From positions 1-47,300 of the forward strand of contig CALXXN010000015.1 in NCBI GenBank assembly GCA_944392695.1: a stretch of 47,300 bases of DNA, written 5' to 3'. The position numbers were made by a program, and so were the translations under genes. The notes under the pieces are model-generated. The model did not search any database, was not told the origin of the DNA, and was given only the letters and a program-made list of their open reading frames with translations. Positions 6,770-16,196 of the stretch are shown here, in pieces (the first letter of the stretch is position 1; each line of letters begins with the position of its first letter). Origin of the DNA: an uncultured Spirochaetales bacterium. Its GTDB lineage: Bacteria > Spirochaetota > Spirochaetia > Sphaerochaetales > Sphaerochaetaceae.

Positions 6770-9578
6770 TGTTCAGAATAAGATCTTTACGCAGGTAATA
6801 GGCGTTTATCGTGATAATGGTGGACTGCCACTGAATGAGCAGCAAATTGAAACGTATGTAGACTTTTTCTCACGAATGCCTGGTTTGAACTATAACCTGA
6901 CGGAAGAAGAAAGAGCTGATCTGATAAAAGACATCAAACACAACATTGAAGTCAATGTTGATAAGAGGCCACGGGCTTGCCTTGTCGAAAAGAACCACAA
7001 GCCATGGTATCTCAACGCAAAGGCCCAAAATGAACAGAACACCTACTGGAAGAGATACAGGGATTATCTGTTCTTCCAGAAACATTACAGTCAGCCTGTA
7101 GTGGACTCAATCGATTCTTCAACTGACGATATTATGGACTTGCTCGGCAACCCCGCTTTATCAAAAGGTATTGGGTTCATGCGCAGAGGGTTGGTCCTGG
7201 GTGACGTCCAGTCTGGAAAAACTGGAACTTACATTGCACTGATAAACAAAGCAGCAGATGCTGGATATAAAGTCATCATTTTGTTGACTGGTGTCATTGA
7301 AAAACTCAGGCAACAGACTCAGGGTCGTATTGACGAAGGGTTCATAGGCAGTGACAGCGCCGCAATGGTAAAAAACATGCAGGCTTCTGAGCCGATCGGC
7401 GTCGGCAAGTTCATAACCAATGATCTGGCTCCTACTACCTGTCTTACATCTACAGAAGAAGATTTCAATTCAAGACTGGCAAACAATGTGGTCAGTAATC
7501 TCCAGGCGATCAATGGTCCGATGATCCTTGTCGTCAAGAAAAACAAGAGTGTTCTTACAAAGCTTCATCAATGGTTTACAAAAAGAAACAATGTTGTCGC
7601 TGGAGGAAAAATAGATTTTCCTCTGCTGCTGATAGATGACGAGGCTGATAATGCATCTATCAACACAAACAAGGATGACACAAACCCGACAATAATCAAC
7701 AAGTGCATCAGGGATTTGCTGAGTCTTTTCACCAAGTCAAATTACGTCGGATTCACTGCGACTCCATATGCGAATATATTCATCAAACCTGATACGGATG
7801 ATGAAATGCTCAATGCAGACTTGTTCCCACAGGACTTCATCTATGTATTGAAGAAGCCTTCCAACTATATCGGCCCAGAAGAGATCTTTGACGAACAGGG
7901 CAGATGCTCATTCATGATTAAGACAATTGACGATAAGCAAGAGAATGAATTCCTGCCTGAAAAGCATAAGAATGGTGCAACGGTCGGGCCACTCCCAGAA
8001 CCTTTGAAAGAAGCAATCTGCTCATTCTTCATTGCCAATGCAATCCTGGATTTGAGACACAGGGAAAAGACTCATAGATCCATGTTGATAAACATCAGCC
8101 GTTTTATAAACGTCCAGAACAACATCCAGGAGGCTGTGGAGAGTTTTGTAAAGACATATCAGCGGTCCATCGAGAACTACAGTCTGTCAAAGAACCCTTT
8201 GAGTAATAGTGAGCTGTCCTACATCAAGCAGGTTTTTGACAAACACTTTGATCCAAACAAGAATGCCAATGCCGGAGAAGAGAAAACTTTCAGCTGGGAT
8301 GAAATTGTCCGCTCCCTGTATCGTGCAACAACTCCGATTGTTGTAAGGGCAGTGAACAAGGATAATGCTCAGAAGAATCTCAGCTATTCAGATTATGAGG
8401 AAAACGGTCTCCGTGTAATTGCAGTTGGTGGTTTCAGCCTTTCCCGAGGACTCACTCTTGAGGGTTTGTGTGTCAGCTACTATTACAGAAACTCAAAAAT
8501 GTATGACACACTTATGCAGATGGGAAGGTGGTTTGGATATCGGGACCATTATGCTGATGTCTGCCAGATATGGATGAATAACACTTCTCGTGACTGGTAC
8601 AGAGAAATAACTCTTGCCACGCGGGAGTTGAAAGACGATTTGGAGAGAATGAGCAACCAGGGAAAAACGCCAAAAGAATTTGGACTCTGGGTAAGATCAG
8701 ACAGCACAGCTCTGTATGTCACTGCGAAAAACAAGATGAGAAACGCAGAGAGGGTGTCCAGAAAGATAACATTCTCTGGTAAGATCATTGAGACTCCATA
8801 TCTGAGGAAAAGTGAAGCCTTCAACGACAGGATCCGAGAGAGAACAGAGGCTTTCATCAATGACATTCTTGACTGGAATGGTGGATTCTCTTCAACTGAA
8901 GGTCTTCACAAACCTTCCACCCCTTTGATAAAGAGTGTTCCTTCGGAAAAGATTACTTCCTATCTGGCTGACATCAAACTTTCTGGTGATCAGACTGTTA
9001 TTGATAAAGATCTGATTACCAATTACATCAGCTCTTCCGAAGCTCTTAGGAACTGGGATGTCGCAATAGCAACAGGTGAAGGCAAAGAAGTCTGGGACTT
9101 CAAAGGTCGGAAGATTCCTAATGTCAAGAGAAGTTTTCGCATTTCTGATTATTCATATGTAATATCGGGAAAGAACAGCAGGGTAGGTGATACAGAAATG
9201 TATGGCCTTGGTCTTACAAAAGCCGAGTACGATAGAATTGAGTCAGATGTTAAAGCAAAACAGGACAAGAACCTGTCTCAGGCAGATCTGTTTGCTCCAG
9301 GCATCAAGCGCAACCCTTTGCTTGTCATTTATCCTGTTGAACTGATAGTCGGAGAAAAGGCCAAGAAAGAGGAACCTGATAAAGTTCCTGCCCTTGAAAA
9401 AGTTGTTGAAGTTGCCGGTACAAAACCTTACGTTGCAATTGGAATGGGCTTCCCTTGTGCTGTCGGAGAGATACCAATCGAATATATCTACACGATGAAT
9501 TCAACAAAACGAAAAGAGCTGATTGAGGCAGATGAAGATTTCTCGACAGACGACAATGAGGAGGAAGTAGATGAGTAA
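6762..9578 (+). CDS. Z1 domain superfamily II helicase/ATPase
   Basis: A 938-residue motor protein. Motifs seen: Walker A GDVQSGKT at residues 147-154, Walker B DDEAD near 293, a motif III-like FTATPYAN, and motif VI QMGRWFGYR near 586. These define the Z1 domain family. It is expected to translocate on or remodel DNA during restriction together with the GHKL ATPase and the PD-(D/E)XK protein. The chosen ATG at 6762 has GAGAGGAG seven bases upstream; an in-frame ATG at 6756 lies almost on the site. The C-terminal tail is very acidic (ends DEDFSTDDNEEEVDE). It overlaps the following gene by 8 bases. Confidence 0.9.
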   Translation: MNDVQNKIFTQVIGVYRDNGGLPLNEQQIETYVDFFSRMPGLNYNLTEEERADLIKDIKHNIEVNVDKRPRACLVEKNHKPWYLNAKAQNEQNTYWKRYRDYLFFQKHYSQPVVDSIDSSTDDIMDLLGNPALSKGIGFMRRGLVLGDVQSGKTGTYIALINKAADAGYKVIILLTGVIEKLRQQTQGRIDEGFIGSDSAAMVKNMQASEPIGVGKFITNDLAPTTCLTSTEEDFNSRLANNVVSNLQAINGPMILVVKKNKSVLTKLHQWFTKRNNVVAGGKIDFPLLLIDDEADNASINTNKDDTNPTIINKCIRDLLSLFTKSNYVGFTATPYANIFIKPDTDDEMLNADLFPQDFIYVLKKPSNYIGPEEIFDEQGRCSFMIKTIDDKQENEFLPEKHKNGATVGPLPEPLKEAICSFFIANAILDLRHREKTHRSMLINISRFINVQNNIQEAVESFVKTYQRSIENYSLSKNPLSNSELSYIKQVFDKHFDPNKNANAGEEKTFSWDEIVRSLYRATTPIVVRAVNKDNAQKNLSYSDYEENGLRVIAVGGFSLSRGLTLEGLCVSYYYRNSKMYDTLMQMGRWFGYRDHYADVCQIWMNNTSRDWYREITLATRELKDDLERMSNQGKTPKEFGLWVRSDSTALYVTAKNKMRNAERVSRKITFSGKIIETPYLRKSEAFNDRIRERTEAFINDILDWNGGFSSTEGLHKPSTPLIKSVPSEKITSYLADIKLSGDQTVIDKDLITNYISSSEALRNWDVAIATGEGKEVWDFKGRKIPNVKRSFRISDYSYVISGKNSRVGDTEMYGLGLTKAEYDRIESDVKAKQDKNLSQADLFAPGIKRNPLLVIYPVELIVGEKAKKEEPDKVPALEKVVEVAGTKPYVAIGMGFPCAVGEIPIEYIYTMNSTKRKELIEADEDFSTDDNEEEVDE

Positions 9579-10503
9579 TTCTGTCCATCTTGTTTTCAAC
9601 CGCTATAAACTGGTGGAATCCGGTCCTCTATATGAAATCTTCCTTGGTAAAAATGAAAAGAACCAGGATTCGCTCCTTTTCCGTGTCAATTCTTCGTTTC
9701 CTGAGGATCTGTTTGCAGAATTGACAAATACTACAACAATGGCTGTGGATCTGATACAGATGGAAAACAACCAAACTATCCTCTGCTTTGACCTTCTTGA
9801 TACAGACTACCAGACTCTTTTCTTCAGTTTTGCGGACAACATGATTTCCTTTGTCAGCAGCCAATCGAATGAGGACAGTCCATTTGAGGCCATCGTTCTC
9901 CGTTACAGCCAATGGCAGAGGCTGCTGAAAACAAATAGGACAGGGCTGTTGTCTGTTGAAACAATCCGGGGAATGATTGGAGAACTGCTTTTCCTGAGAG
10001 ACTTCCTGATACCGGAGTTTGGTGCAAAAACTGCTCTCGGTTACTGGAAAGGGCCAATTGGGGCAGACCAAGACTTCAGGACGGAAAAGAAATGGTATGA
10101 GATCAAGACGATCACCAGTGGAAGCGATACAGTTCTTATCTCCTCAATTGAGCAACTGGATTCTGAGCAGTTTGGACCTGGAGAGATTGTCATCTTTGCT
10201 CTGGATGCAACGGTTCCAGCAGATCCTGAGAAGATAACAGTCAAGAGCCTTGTTGATGAAATCAAAGTACAGCTAAGCAGACAGGAATCCTATACGTTTG
10301 ACAATTTTCTATTTTCCAATCTTGGGTATTATGACAAGCCTGAATATGAGACTGGAAACTATGTTGTAAGGCTTTCCTCGACACAGCGATATGCAATTGA
10401 CGCTATATCTCCAGTGATGAGGAGAAGCTCTGTTCCAAGTGCTGTTGTTTTCCTAAAATACAATCTTAGTCTGGCTGGGCTGGATGCCTGCAGGATAGAT
10501 TAA
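9571..10503 (+). CDS. PD-(D/E)XK family nuclease, DUF4420 type
   Basis: A 310-residue protein with a readable nuclease core: D168 in ADQDF, followed by E177-x-K179 in WYEIKT, which fits the PD-(D/E)XK metal-binding site. The N-terminal 150 residues are mixed strand and helix without a known motif. In relatives this is the cutting subunit of the Z1 restriction-like system. The ATG overlaps the Z1 stop and has GGAGG six bases upstream. It is followed at 17 bases by the AIPR gene with its own ribosome site. Confidence 0.85.
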   Translation: MSNSVHLVFNRYKLVESGPLYEIFLGKNEKNQDSLLFRVNSSFPEDLFAELTNTTTMAVDLIQMENNQTILCFDLLDTDYQTLFFSFADNMISFVSSQSNEDSPFEAIVLRYSQWQRLLKTNRTGLLSVETIRGMIGELLFLRDFLIPEFGAKTALGYWKGPIGADQDFRTEKKWYEIKTITSGSDTVLISSIEQLDSEQFGPGEIVIFALDATVPADPEKITVKSLVDEIKVQLSRQESYTFDNFLFSNLGYYDKPEYETGNYVVRLSSTQRYAIDAISPVMRRSSVPSAVVFLKYNLSLAGLDACRID

Positions 10504-10520
10504 GCAAAAGGTGGGGAAAT

Positions 10521-12602
10521 ATGGAGACAGTTACAGAATACCTGGACAATCTGAGGCAGCTTATCGCAATAGATTCTGTTCAGAATGGAATTTCAGAAAG
10601 AGAGGCCTTTATCAATTATGTCTCTGACCGTCTGCTGAATGCAGGTGAAATACAGGATGACATCAATTATCTCCATTTTGAGGGAGAAGGAAAAAACAGA
10701 AGGAACATCCAGCTTGACGGGTATTGTACAGATACTCTTTCCTCATCAATCGTTTTATTCATTGCAGACTATTCTGGTGACACTACTCCCATTACGACGT
10801 CTGACATCATGCGTTTCTACAAACGGGTAGAAGGATATCTTGAGAATGTTGATTACATATTGGACGCGGGAGAAGAAAGTTCTGGTGGTTATCAGTTGGC
10901 ATCCTCAATAAAGAATGAATATTCAGAGTTTTCCAAGTATCGGATTTACCTTATTACTGACCGGCCTCTGGCACTGTCAGTAGACTCAATATCAGAAAGC
11001 AGAATAGGTTCTCGAATTGTTGAGCATTTCATCTGGGATATCAACAGACTGTATCAGGTCGACAATTCAGAGAATGGAAGAGAGCCAATTACAATAGACC
11101 TGACAAGGTTTACACCTGACAGAAAAGGTCTCCCATGCATTCTGGCAAACAAAACCCAGGATTACACTGCTTATCTGTGTACCATTCCTGGAAGAACTCT
11201 TGCTGACCTGTACAACAAGTACACAGGCCGACTTTTGGAAGGAAATGTCAGATCCTTTCTTCAGCTGCGAGGAAAAGTGAACAGTGGGATAAGGCGAACC
11301 ATCCTTACTGAACCGGAAAACTTCTTCACTTACAACAATGGAATTTCTGGAACTGCTGCAAAAGTCGAGACAACCACCGATAATGGCATCGGCTATATAA
11401 CCAGCATTACTGATTTTCAGATCGTAAATGGTGGCCAGACAACAGCATCACTGGCTGCTTGTCTGTTGAACGACAAAAAAGAAGATTCAGAAAACAAAAT
11501 AAACGAAATTGTTGTGCAGATGAAGCTTTCTGTTGTTCAAGATCTTGAGAAAGCACAGGAACTGATTCCGAATATTTCCAAATATACCAACTCACAGAAC
11601 GCTGTCAAAGATACTGATATGTGGTCCAACCATCCGCTACACATGCGTCTTGAGAAAATATCAAGATCCATTGCAGCACCTGCGGTTGCTGGAAAGGCAA
11701 ACAGTACATTCTGGTATTACGAGAGAGCACGTGGACAGTATGCTCAGGAGACATACAAACTCGGCAAGCGGGATCGGGACAGATTCCTGGCTTCACATCC
11801 GAAAGACCAGCTTATTACAAAAACTCAGTTCGGCATAATCGTGAATATCATGAATATGCATCCAGAATATGCAAGCCTTGGTGGAGAAAAGTCCTTCAAG
11901 AAATTCATGGATTTTGGACTCAAGAAATGGGAAACAGCTGACTCTTTCTTCAATGAAGAGTTTTTCCGCAATGTTGTCGCAATCCAGTTGATGTATAAAG
12001 CAGCATACAGATACGCAGCAGGAAAGAAATATGACTATAAAGCCAATGTAGTCGAATATGCTGTTTCACGCCTGCTGTTTGAAATTGCATCAAACCCGAA
12101 CCTTGCTGGATATACAATTGATTTGGGAATGATATGGAAGAATCAGGCGGTATCCCCGGCTTTGGGTAATCAGCTTACTATCCTTGTTGATGCTGCATAT
12201 GAACATTTGAATGACCCGAGCAGGCCAGTTGTCAACGTAACAGAATGGGCAAAGAGGGAGAAATGCTGGGAATTGTTCAAGACAGCCTCTATTGAGATTT
12301 CCAAGGATTTCCTTGCTGAACTTGATACTGTCGCAAATGCAAAAACAGCCCAGGCTGATGCAAGAAAAGAACTCAAGAATGCCCAGAAAGACAATGCAAT
12401 GATTGAAGTCTGCAATTATGGCGTGAAAGGATTCAGAAAGCTTCTGGAATGGAACAAGAGTGCAAATGTTCTCTCTCCAGAAGAGAACAGATTTATACAG
12501 GCCGCACTTCTGATGGAAAGAGGCAAGTTCCCTTCTGACAAACAGTGTGTCAGGATTCTTGAAGTACTTGAACGAGCCCGGTCCAAAGGTTATTTGGGTT
12601 AG
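10521..12602 (+). CDS. AIPR family protein (abortive infection / phage resistance)
   Basis: A 693-residue protein with the AIPR signature: FFTYNNGISG near residue 272, then DFQIVNGGQTTASLAA near 303, followed by a helical C-terminal half. The family was named for plasmid-borne abortive-infection proteins; its biochemical activity is poorly known. It is the last gene of the defence operon and runs into the convergently transcribed methyltransferase with only 6 bases between stops. AGGTGGGG precedes the ATG. A charged coiled-coil-like stretch lies near residues 595-625. Confidence 0.87.
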   Translation: METVTEYLDNLRQLIAIDSVQNGISEREAFINYVSDRLLNAGEIQDDINYLHFEGEGKNRRNIQLDGYCTDTLSSSIVLFIADYSGDTTPITTSDIMRFYKRVEGYLENVDYILDAGEESSGGYQLASSIKNEYSEFSKYRIYLITDRPLALSVDSISESRIGSRIVEHFIWDINRLYQVDNSENGREPITIDLTRFTPDRKGLPCILANKTQDYTAYLCTIPGRTLADLYNKYTGRLLEGNVRSFLQLRGKVNSGIRRTILTEPENFFTYNNGISGTAAKVETTTDNGIGYITSITDFQIVNGGQTTASLAACLLNDKKEDSENKINEIVVQMKLSVVQDLEKAQELIPNISKYTNSQNAVKDTDMWSNHPLHMRLEKISRSIAAPAVAGKANSTFWYYERARGQYAQETYKLGKRDRDRFLASHPKDQLITKTQFGIIVNIMNMHPEYASLGGEKSFKKFMDFGLKKWETADSFFNEEFFRNVVAIQLMYKAAYRYAAGKKYDYKANVVEYAVSRLLFEIASNPNLAGYTIDLGMIWKNQAVSPALGNQLTILVDAAYEHLNDPSRPVVNVTEWAKREKCWELFKTASIEISKDFLAELDTVANAKTAQADARKELKNAQKDNAMIEVCNYGVKGFRKLLEWNKSANVLSPEENRFIQAALLMERGKFPSDKQCVRILEVLERARSKGYLG

Positions 12603-12608
12603 GCGCTT

Positions 12609-13874
12609 TCAGGCTTCATCAAACAGCGGTTTCATTGCTTCTGCCACTTTTTCTGCCAGAACAACGGGGACTGCATTTCCTATCTGTTTGAATGCAAAAG
12701 TGCGAGAAGGTCTTCCTGTGATCGACTCAAAGAAATAATCATCGGGGAATGTCTGCAATCTTGCAGCCTCCCTTGGTGTCAGTGAACGGTTCTGGTTCTT
12801 GTCCGGGTGGATATAATAGTGTCCGTCTTTTGAAATATGTGCTACCACAGTCTGAGAGTAGGGCATGTCTCCAGCAACAACCTTGAATCTGTCAGTAAAT
12901 GCTGTAGAGTTCTTGTGTGTCCTCAATTCCTCTGGAACTGCTTGGTAGTTCAATCTTTTGTGATTGTCATTCCAGCTTTCAACTGCCAGTTTATATATTT
13001 CCAGATCCCTGCTGTTATTTGGCCGTGAGCAATGGAAGGTGATTGGGAATTCTTCTGAATGTATTTTGGATTCGATCAGGTACCTGCTTGGCTGACATCT
13101 TTCCTTGACACCATAATATGTGCCTTCTCCTGAATGGATTGATGGCAAATCTCTCAAGACGTCATCAACAGTATATTTGTTCTCACTGATCTCAATCTCG
13201 GGATAGAAGTCTGTTTTGTTGCCTCTCTTTCCTATGATAATGACTCTCTTTCTCTTCTGGAGTACTCCATACTGACTTGAATCAAGTACTCTAAGCTCTG
13301 TTTCATAGCCTTTTTGTTTGAACAGCGCTCTCATTTTCGACAAATGAAGTTCTCCATCTTCATCTTTTGCGGAAAGAAGACCAATAACATTTTCAAAAAC
13401 AAAGTATTTGGGTTTAAATCTTTCAAGGAACTCTGCATACAGTATATACAAATAGTTTCTCTTGTCCCCTACCATCCTGTTCGGATCACGGCTACGACCA
13501 GCTAGGGAGTAAGCCTGACACGGTGGTCCTCCGATAATCAGATCCACATTCTTGCCAGAAGCGTCAATCTGTTTGAATATTCTGGGAAGTGATGAGCCCG
13601 ATATTTCCTCTTGGATGACAGAATCAATTACTTCTTTTGGAACGGAAGAATAAAGCTCATCTCTTGAGATTTCTCCCATCAGATATTTTTTATAGATGTC
13701 TGACTTGCCATTTTGCATTAAGTAATGATATGCAGCCCTTGTCCGTAACGTATTGCAAGCTGCTGCATCCATCTCAATATGACATATTGGGGAATATCCC
13801 GCGCGCACAAAACCTTCGGATAGTCCACCCGCTCCCGCAAAGATATCCAGAAAGTTTATCACAGTGGTCACCAC
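12609..13874 (-). CDS. DNA (cytosine-5) methyltransferase
   Basis: A 421-residue m5C methylase with the family motifs in order: I FAGAGGLSEGF, IV GGPPCQAYS with catalytic C119, VI FENVIGL, VIII QKRKRVIIIG, IX-like SLTPREAARLQTFPDDYF, and X IGNAVP. The region between VIII and IX (about residues 230-350) should hold the target-recognition domain. It is expected to mark host DNA so that the four-gene operon it faces attacks only unmodified DNA. The start is uncertain: GTG at 13874, 13871 and 13862 are all in frame, with GGAGG at 13880-13876 favouring 13871. The IS end lies 96 bases upstream, so its native promoter may have been replaced. Confidence 0.93.
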   Translation of the reverse strand: MVTTVINFLDIFAGAGGLSEGFVRAGYSPICHIEMDAAACNTLRTRAAYHYLMQNGKSDIYKKYLMGEISRDELYSSVPKEVIDSVIQEEISGSSLPRIFKQIDASGKNVDLIIGGPPCQAYSLAGRSRDPNRMVGDKRNYLYILYAEFLERFKPKYFVFENVIGLLSAKDEDGELHLSKMRALFKQKGYETELRVLDSSQYGVLQKRKRVIIIGKRGNKTDFYPEIEISENKYTVDDVLRDLPSIHSGEGTYYGVKERCQPSRYLIESKIHSEEFPITFHCSRPNNSRDLEIYKLAVESWNDNHKRLNYQAVPEELRTHKNSTAFTDRFKVVAGDMPYSQTVVAHISKDGHYYIHPDKNQNRSLTPREAARLQTFPDDYFFESITGRPSRTFAFKQIGNAVPVVLAEKVAEAMKPLFDEA

Positions 13875-13969
13875 CCCTCCATCGGATTTGCTGCTCCAGG
13901 ATACTTTATTCGGAAAAAGCGTTCAAGCTGTTGGCCATATTAAGGACAAAGAGGTGGCTTGGCTATATA

Positions 13970-13999
13970 TGTGAATTCGGCGCTCAAGCTTAACTAAAG
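13970..13999 (+). repeat. Left terminal inverted repeat of the IS
   Basis: It begins TGTGAATTC and ends CTTAACTAAAG. Its outer 11 bases (TGTGAATTCGG) recur inverted and exact at 14001-14011, making a perfect 11-bp hairpin arm inside the element end. Confidence 0.85.
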
Positions 14000-14024
14000 G
14001 CCGAATTCACAATCTGGAAGGACA

Positions 14025-14237
14025 TCAGAGCTTTATCAGTCGCATCACTTCTTCGTAGCTTTTACCGCTCTTCTTGATGGCTTCGACGAGGCTCTTCATG
14101 CGGAGGGTTTTGAGCTCTTCATTGAGCTCATCCAACTGACTGACAGCATCTTTGTAGGCGCCCTTAAGCCTGGTGACACGCTCTTCTGCTTTCTTGATCT
14201 GCGCTTCAATTGACTGAACAGTTTTTGCTCTTGCCAT
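14025..14237 (-). CDS. Small coiled-coil accessory protein of the IS
   Basis: 70 residues, highly charged, with a heptad-like helix over residues 8-55 (IEAQIKKAEERVTRLKGAYK) and a short end domain (KSGKSYEEVMRLIKL) resembling a small DNA-binding helix pair. Its ATG lies 2 bases after the transposase stop, so translation is likely coupled. Such small partners accompany some IS transposases; the role may be DNA binding or regulation. Its stop lies 25 bases from the inner edge of the terminal repeat. Confidence 0.7.
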   Translation of the reverse strand: MARAKTVQSIEAQIKKAEERVTRLKGAYKDAVSQLDELNEELKTLRMKSLVEAIKKSGKSYEEVMRLIKL

Positions 14238-14239
14238 GG

Positions 14240-16033
14240 TCAGATCACCTCATCTTCCTCACTGTAGAAGTCCTCGTTGTCAGACACTGGAGACTCGTCC
14301 GAAATCTGAACAATGCGCTCCATCTCATGGGCAAGAATATTGAGCTTGGTCATGACCATCTTTTCATCCATACCTATCATCTTGAACAGCTCTTTCTGTC
14401 TTGCAGAAATCGAGCATTCAAGAGTCCACTTGCCACTGGATGTCCTTAATAAGACTATCTTGTCGAGTTCTCTTATGAGCGCTGGAACAGAGAAGCAACT
14501 CTTCCTTCGCACTGCAGGATCCGCTTCAACAAAGTCTCTGATCAGCTTTGCAATACGACAACGGATGATCAGTGCGATGAAGGAAATGAAGGTTCTGCCT
14601 CTCAGACCTTCTTCTGTATGAGAACGCATGCTGTTGTTGCCGAAGAAAGTCTTGTCCCAGCTGAAAGCCTTCTCACTCCCGTCACGGCTCTTGTAAATCT
14701 CAAGCGCCTTAAGCGCATCCATCCTGTTGCTTGAAACGATGCAGAAGTAACCACAAAGCTTGATGTACGCTTCAATATCGGCATTGCGGGGAGAATACAT
14801 TACGACATTGCCCCTGGGACCGTACTCAATATCGAAGTACTTGTACTTGCCTCCATCCTCGTTGATCTTGAACTTTGCTGACTTGGTCCTCTTCAGGTTC
14901 TCAAGCACTTTTTCGCACTTCTCAAGGTCGGTCCTGAAAGAAGCCTGCTCTGCTGCTGCCCTGGCTGGAGAGTAGAAGATGTGGAAGTATCTGTTCTTCT
15001 TGTCGTCAGCGTAAAGCTTTTGTTCAACAGTAGTTCCATACATGCTGTATCGCTTGTTCCAGCACTTTTCACTGTCTTCGAATGTGCCTCGTACACTCAT
15101 TACAAGAGAAGCTACAAGATTCTTGCATCCCTTGACCATGATGACAAAGGAATAACCCTTGTCATCCATGTCGTTGATGTTCTCTTTCGAGAAGTGACCT
15201 CTGTCAAGAATGATGCCGATGTTCCTGTAGCCCAGACCATAGAGCTTCTCGAGCATGTACTTCAGCTGGGAGATGTCGACAATAGAACCCTGGCAGACTT
15301 CATAGGCAAGGGGTTTGTTGGCATCTATGTCGTAGAGAATGGTAACGTTGAATATAGGCTGCCCGAGATCAACCTTTGCCTTGCCGAATTCAATGAGGTC
15401 AATGTCCCCGGCCTGGCATGCCTTGTTCGTAGAGTCGTAGGAAAGATGGACAATATCTTTTTTCTTCTTTGCATCCCTGTTCCACCAGTGTATGAAGCCG
15501 GACACGTCATCACGGTCGACATGCTTCAGCACTCTAGCCACTTTTGTATCGCTGTAGATGTGCATGTCAGGAGAATGGAGAGGCCGCTCCCAAGCCCATG
15601 CAGGATAGTGCTGGGCTACATTGCTTTCATCGACAACCATGTAGGAAGCCAGATCAAGCAGCAGTCCACCATCAAGGGAGCCGAAGTGCTCCTGCATCCA
15701 GCTTTTCAGTCCGTAATCTTCAAGAATCCATGATGTAAGAATAAAACTGCCACACTTGATGTAGTGGTGCCTTGATGAGTCATCGACAATGGGAACAAGC
15801 GCCTCCGCCTCATCCGGAAAGAAGACAAAATAGTTGTCATTAGGCCACATCATCGCCGGGTTGTCAGGGCAGACTTTGCCGATCATCCTTCTGTGGGTTT
15901 TGACGTACTTCTTCTCCTTGATGTAGGTTCTTCCGTATTCGTAATGGACAAAGACATCGATGCCATTCCTGGCCTTTACGAGATAGATCTTCCCTCTGAT
16001 TTCTGGTATCGGCACGGGCGTTTTTCTGAGCAA
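14240..16033 (-). CDS. DDE transposase, IS1634/IS4-like
   Basis: 597 residues. Candidate DDE residues: D in LSYDSTN, D in GIILDRGHFS, and E in the YKSRDGSEKAF segment, which resembles the Y-x2-R-x3-E-x6-K box of IS4-group transposases. The end domain (RGRTFISFIALIIRCRI) is typical of the family C-terminus. The start is a TTG at 16033 with a clean GGAGG six bases ahead; no better ATG exists. It appears intact. A copy of the inner part of the terminal repeat (16061-16073) lies just upstream of the ribosome site, where transposase could bind and repress its own gene. Confidence 0.88.
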   Translation of the reverse strand: MLRKTPVPIPEIRGKIYLVKARNGIDVFVHYEYGRTYIKEKKYVKTHRRMIGKVCPDNPAMMWPNDNYFVFFPDEAEALVPIVDDSSRHHYIKCGSFILTSWILEDYGLKSWMQEHFGSLDGGLLLDLASYMVVDESNVAQHYPAWAWERPLHSPDMHIYSDTKVARVLKHVDRDDVSGFIHWWNRDAKKKKDIVHLSYDSTNKACQAGDIDLIEFGKAKVDLGQPIFNVTILYDIDANKPLAYEVCQGSIVDISQLKYMLEKLYGLGYRNIGIILDRGHFSKENINDMDDKGYSFVIMVKGCKNLVASLVMSVRGTFEDSEKCWNKRYSMYGTTVEQKLYADDKKNRYFHIFYSPARAAAEQASFRTDLEKCEKVLENLKRTKSAKFKINEDGGKYKYFDIEYGPRGNVVMYSPRNADIEAYIKLCGYFCIVSSNRMDALKALEIYKSRDGSEKAFSWDKTFFGNNSMRSHTEEGLRGRTFISFIALIIRCRIAKLIRDFVEADPAVRRKSCFSVPALIRELDKIVLLRTSSGKWTLECSISARQKELFKMIGMDEKMVMTKLNILAHEMERIVQISDESPVSDNEDFYSEEDEVI

Positions 16034-16060
16034 TTATGGCCTCCATTCCTTTAGTCAAGT

Positions 16061-16073
16061 AGCTTAACTAAAG
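16061..16073 (+). repeat. Internal copy of the IS terminal repeat core
   Basis: AGCTTAACTAAAG matches 13987-13999 of the left terminal repeat exactly and in the same orientation. With the CTTTAGT at 16049-16055 it also forms an inverted repeat. It lies about 28 bases ahead of the transposase start. Confidence 0.7.
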
Positions 16074-16166
16074 AATAAGGCAAAAAGAAAGGGCTGTCAA
16101 GCCCTGTAGATGAGATATCTGAATAATTTGCAAAGATTTACGTACTTAGCTGAGACTGCCGTAACG

Positions 16167-16196
16167 TTTTAGTTAAGTTTTCGAGCGGAATTCACA
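16167..16196 (-). repeat. Right terminal inverted repeat of the IS
   Basis: The reverse complement begins TGTGAATTC and ends CTTAACTAAAA, matching the left repeat at 24 of 30 positions. The truncated hipA frame runs through it and stops inside at 16171-16169. Confidence 0.85.

Larger units (their letters stand above)
13970..16196 (-). mobile_element. Complete two-gene insertion sequence, IS1634-like
   Basis: 2,227 bp bounded by 30-bp imperfect inverted repeats with 24 of 30 positions identical. It carries a 597-aa DDE transposase and a 70-aa coiled-coil protein on the same strand. It has inserted in hipA. The flanking bases (CTATATA on one side, CTGATTG on the other) show no target duplication, and no hipA sequence remains on the left side, so a deletion or rearrangement has followed insertion. 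The family assignment rests on the transposase. Confidence 0.85.
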
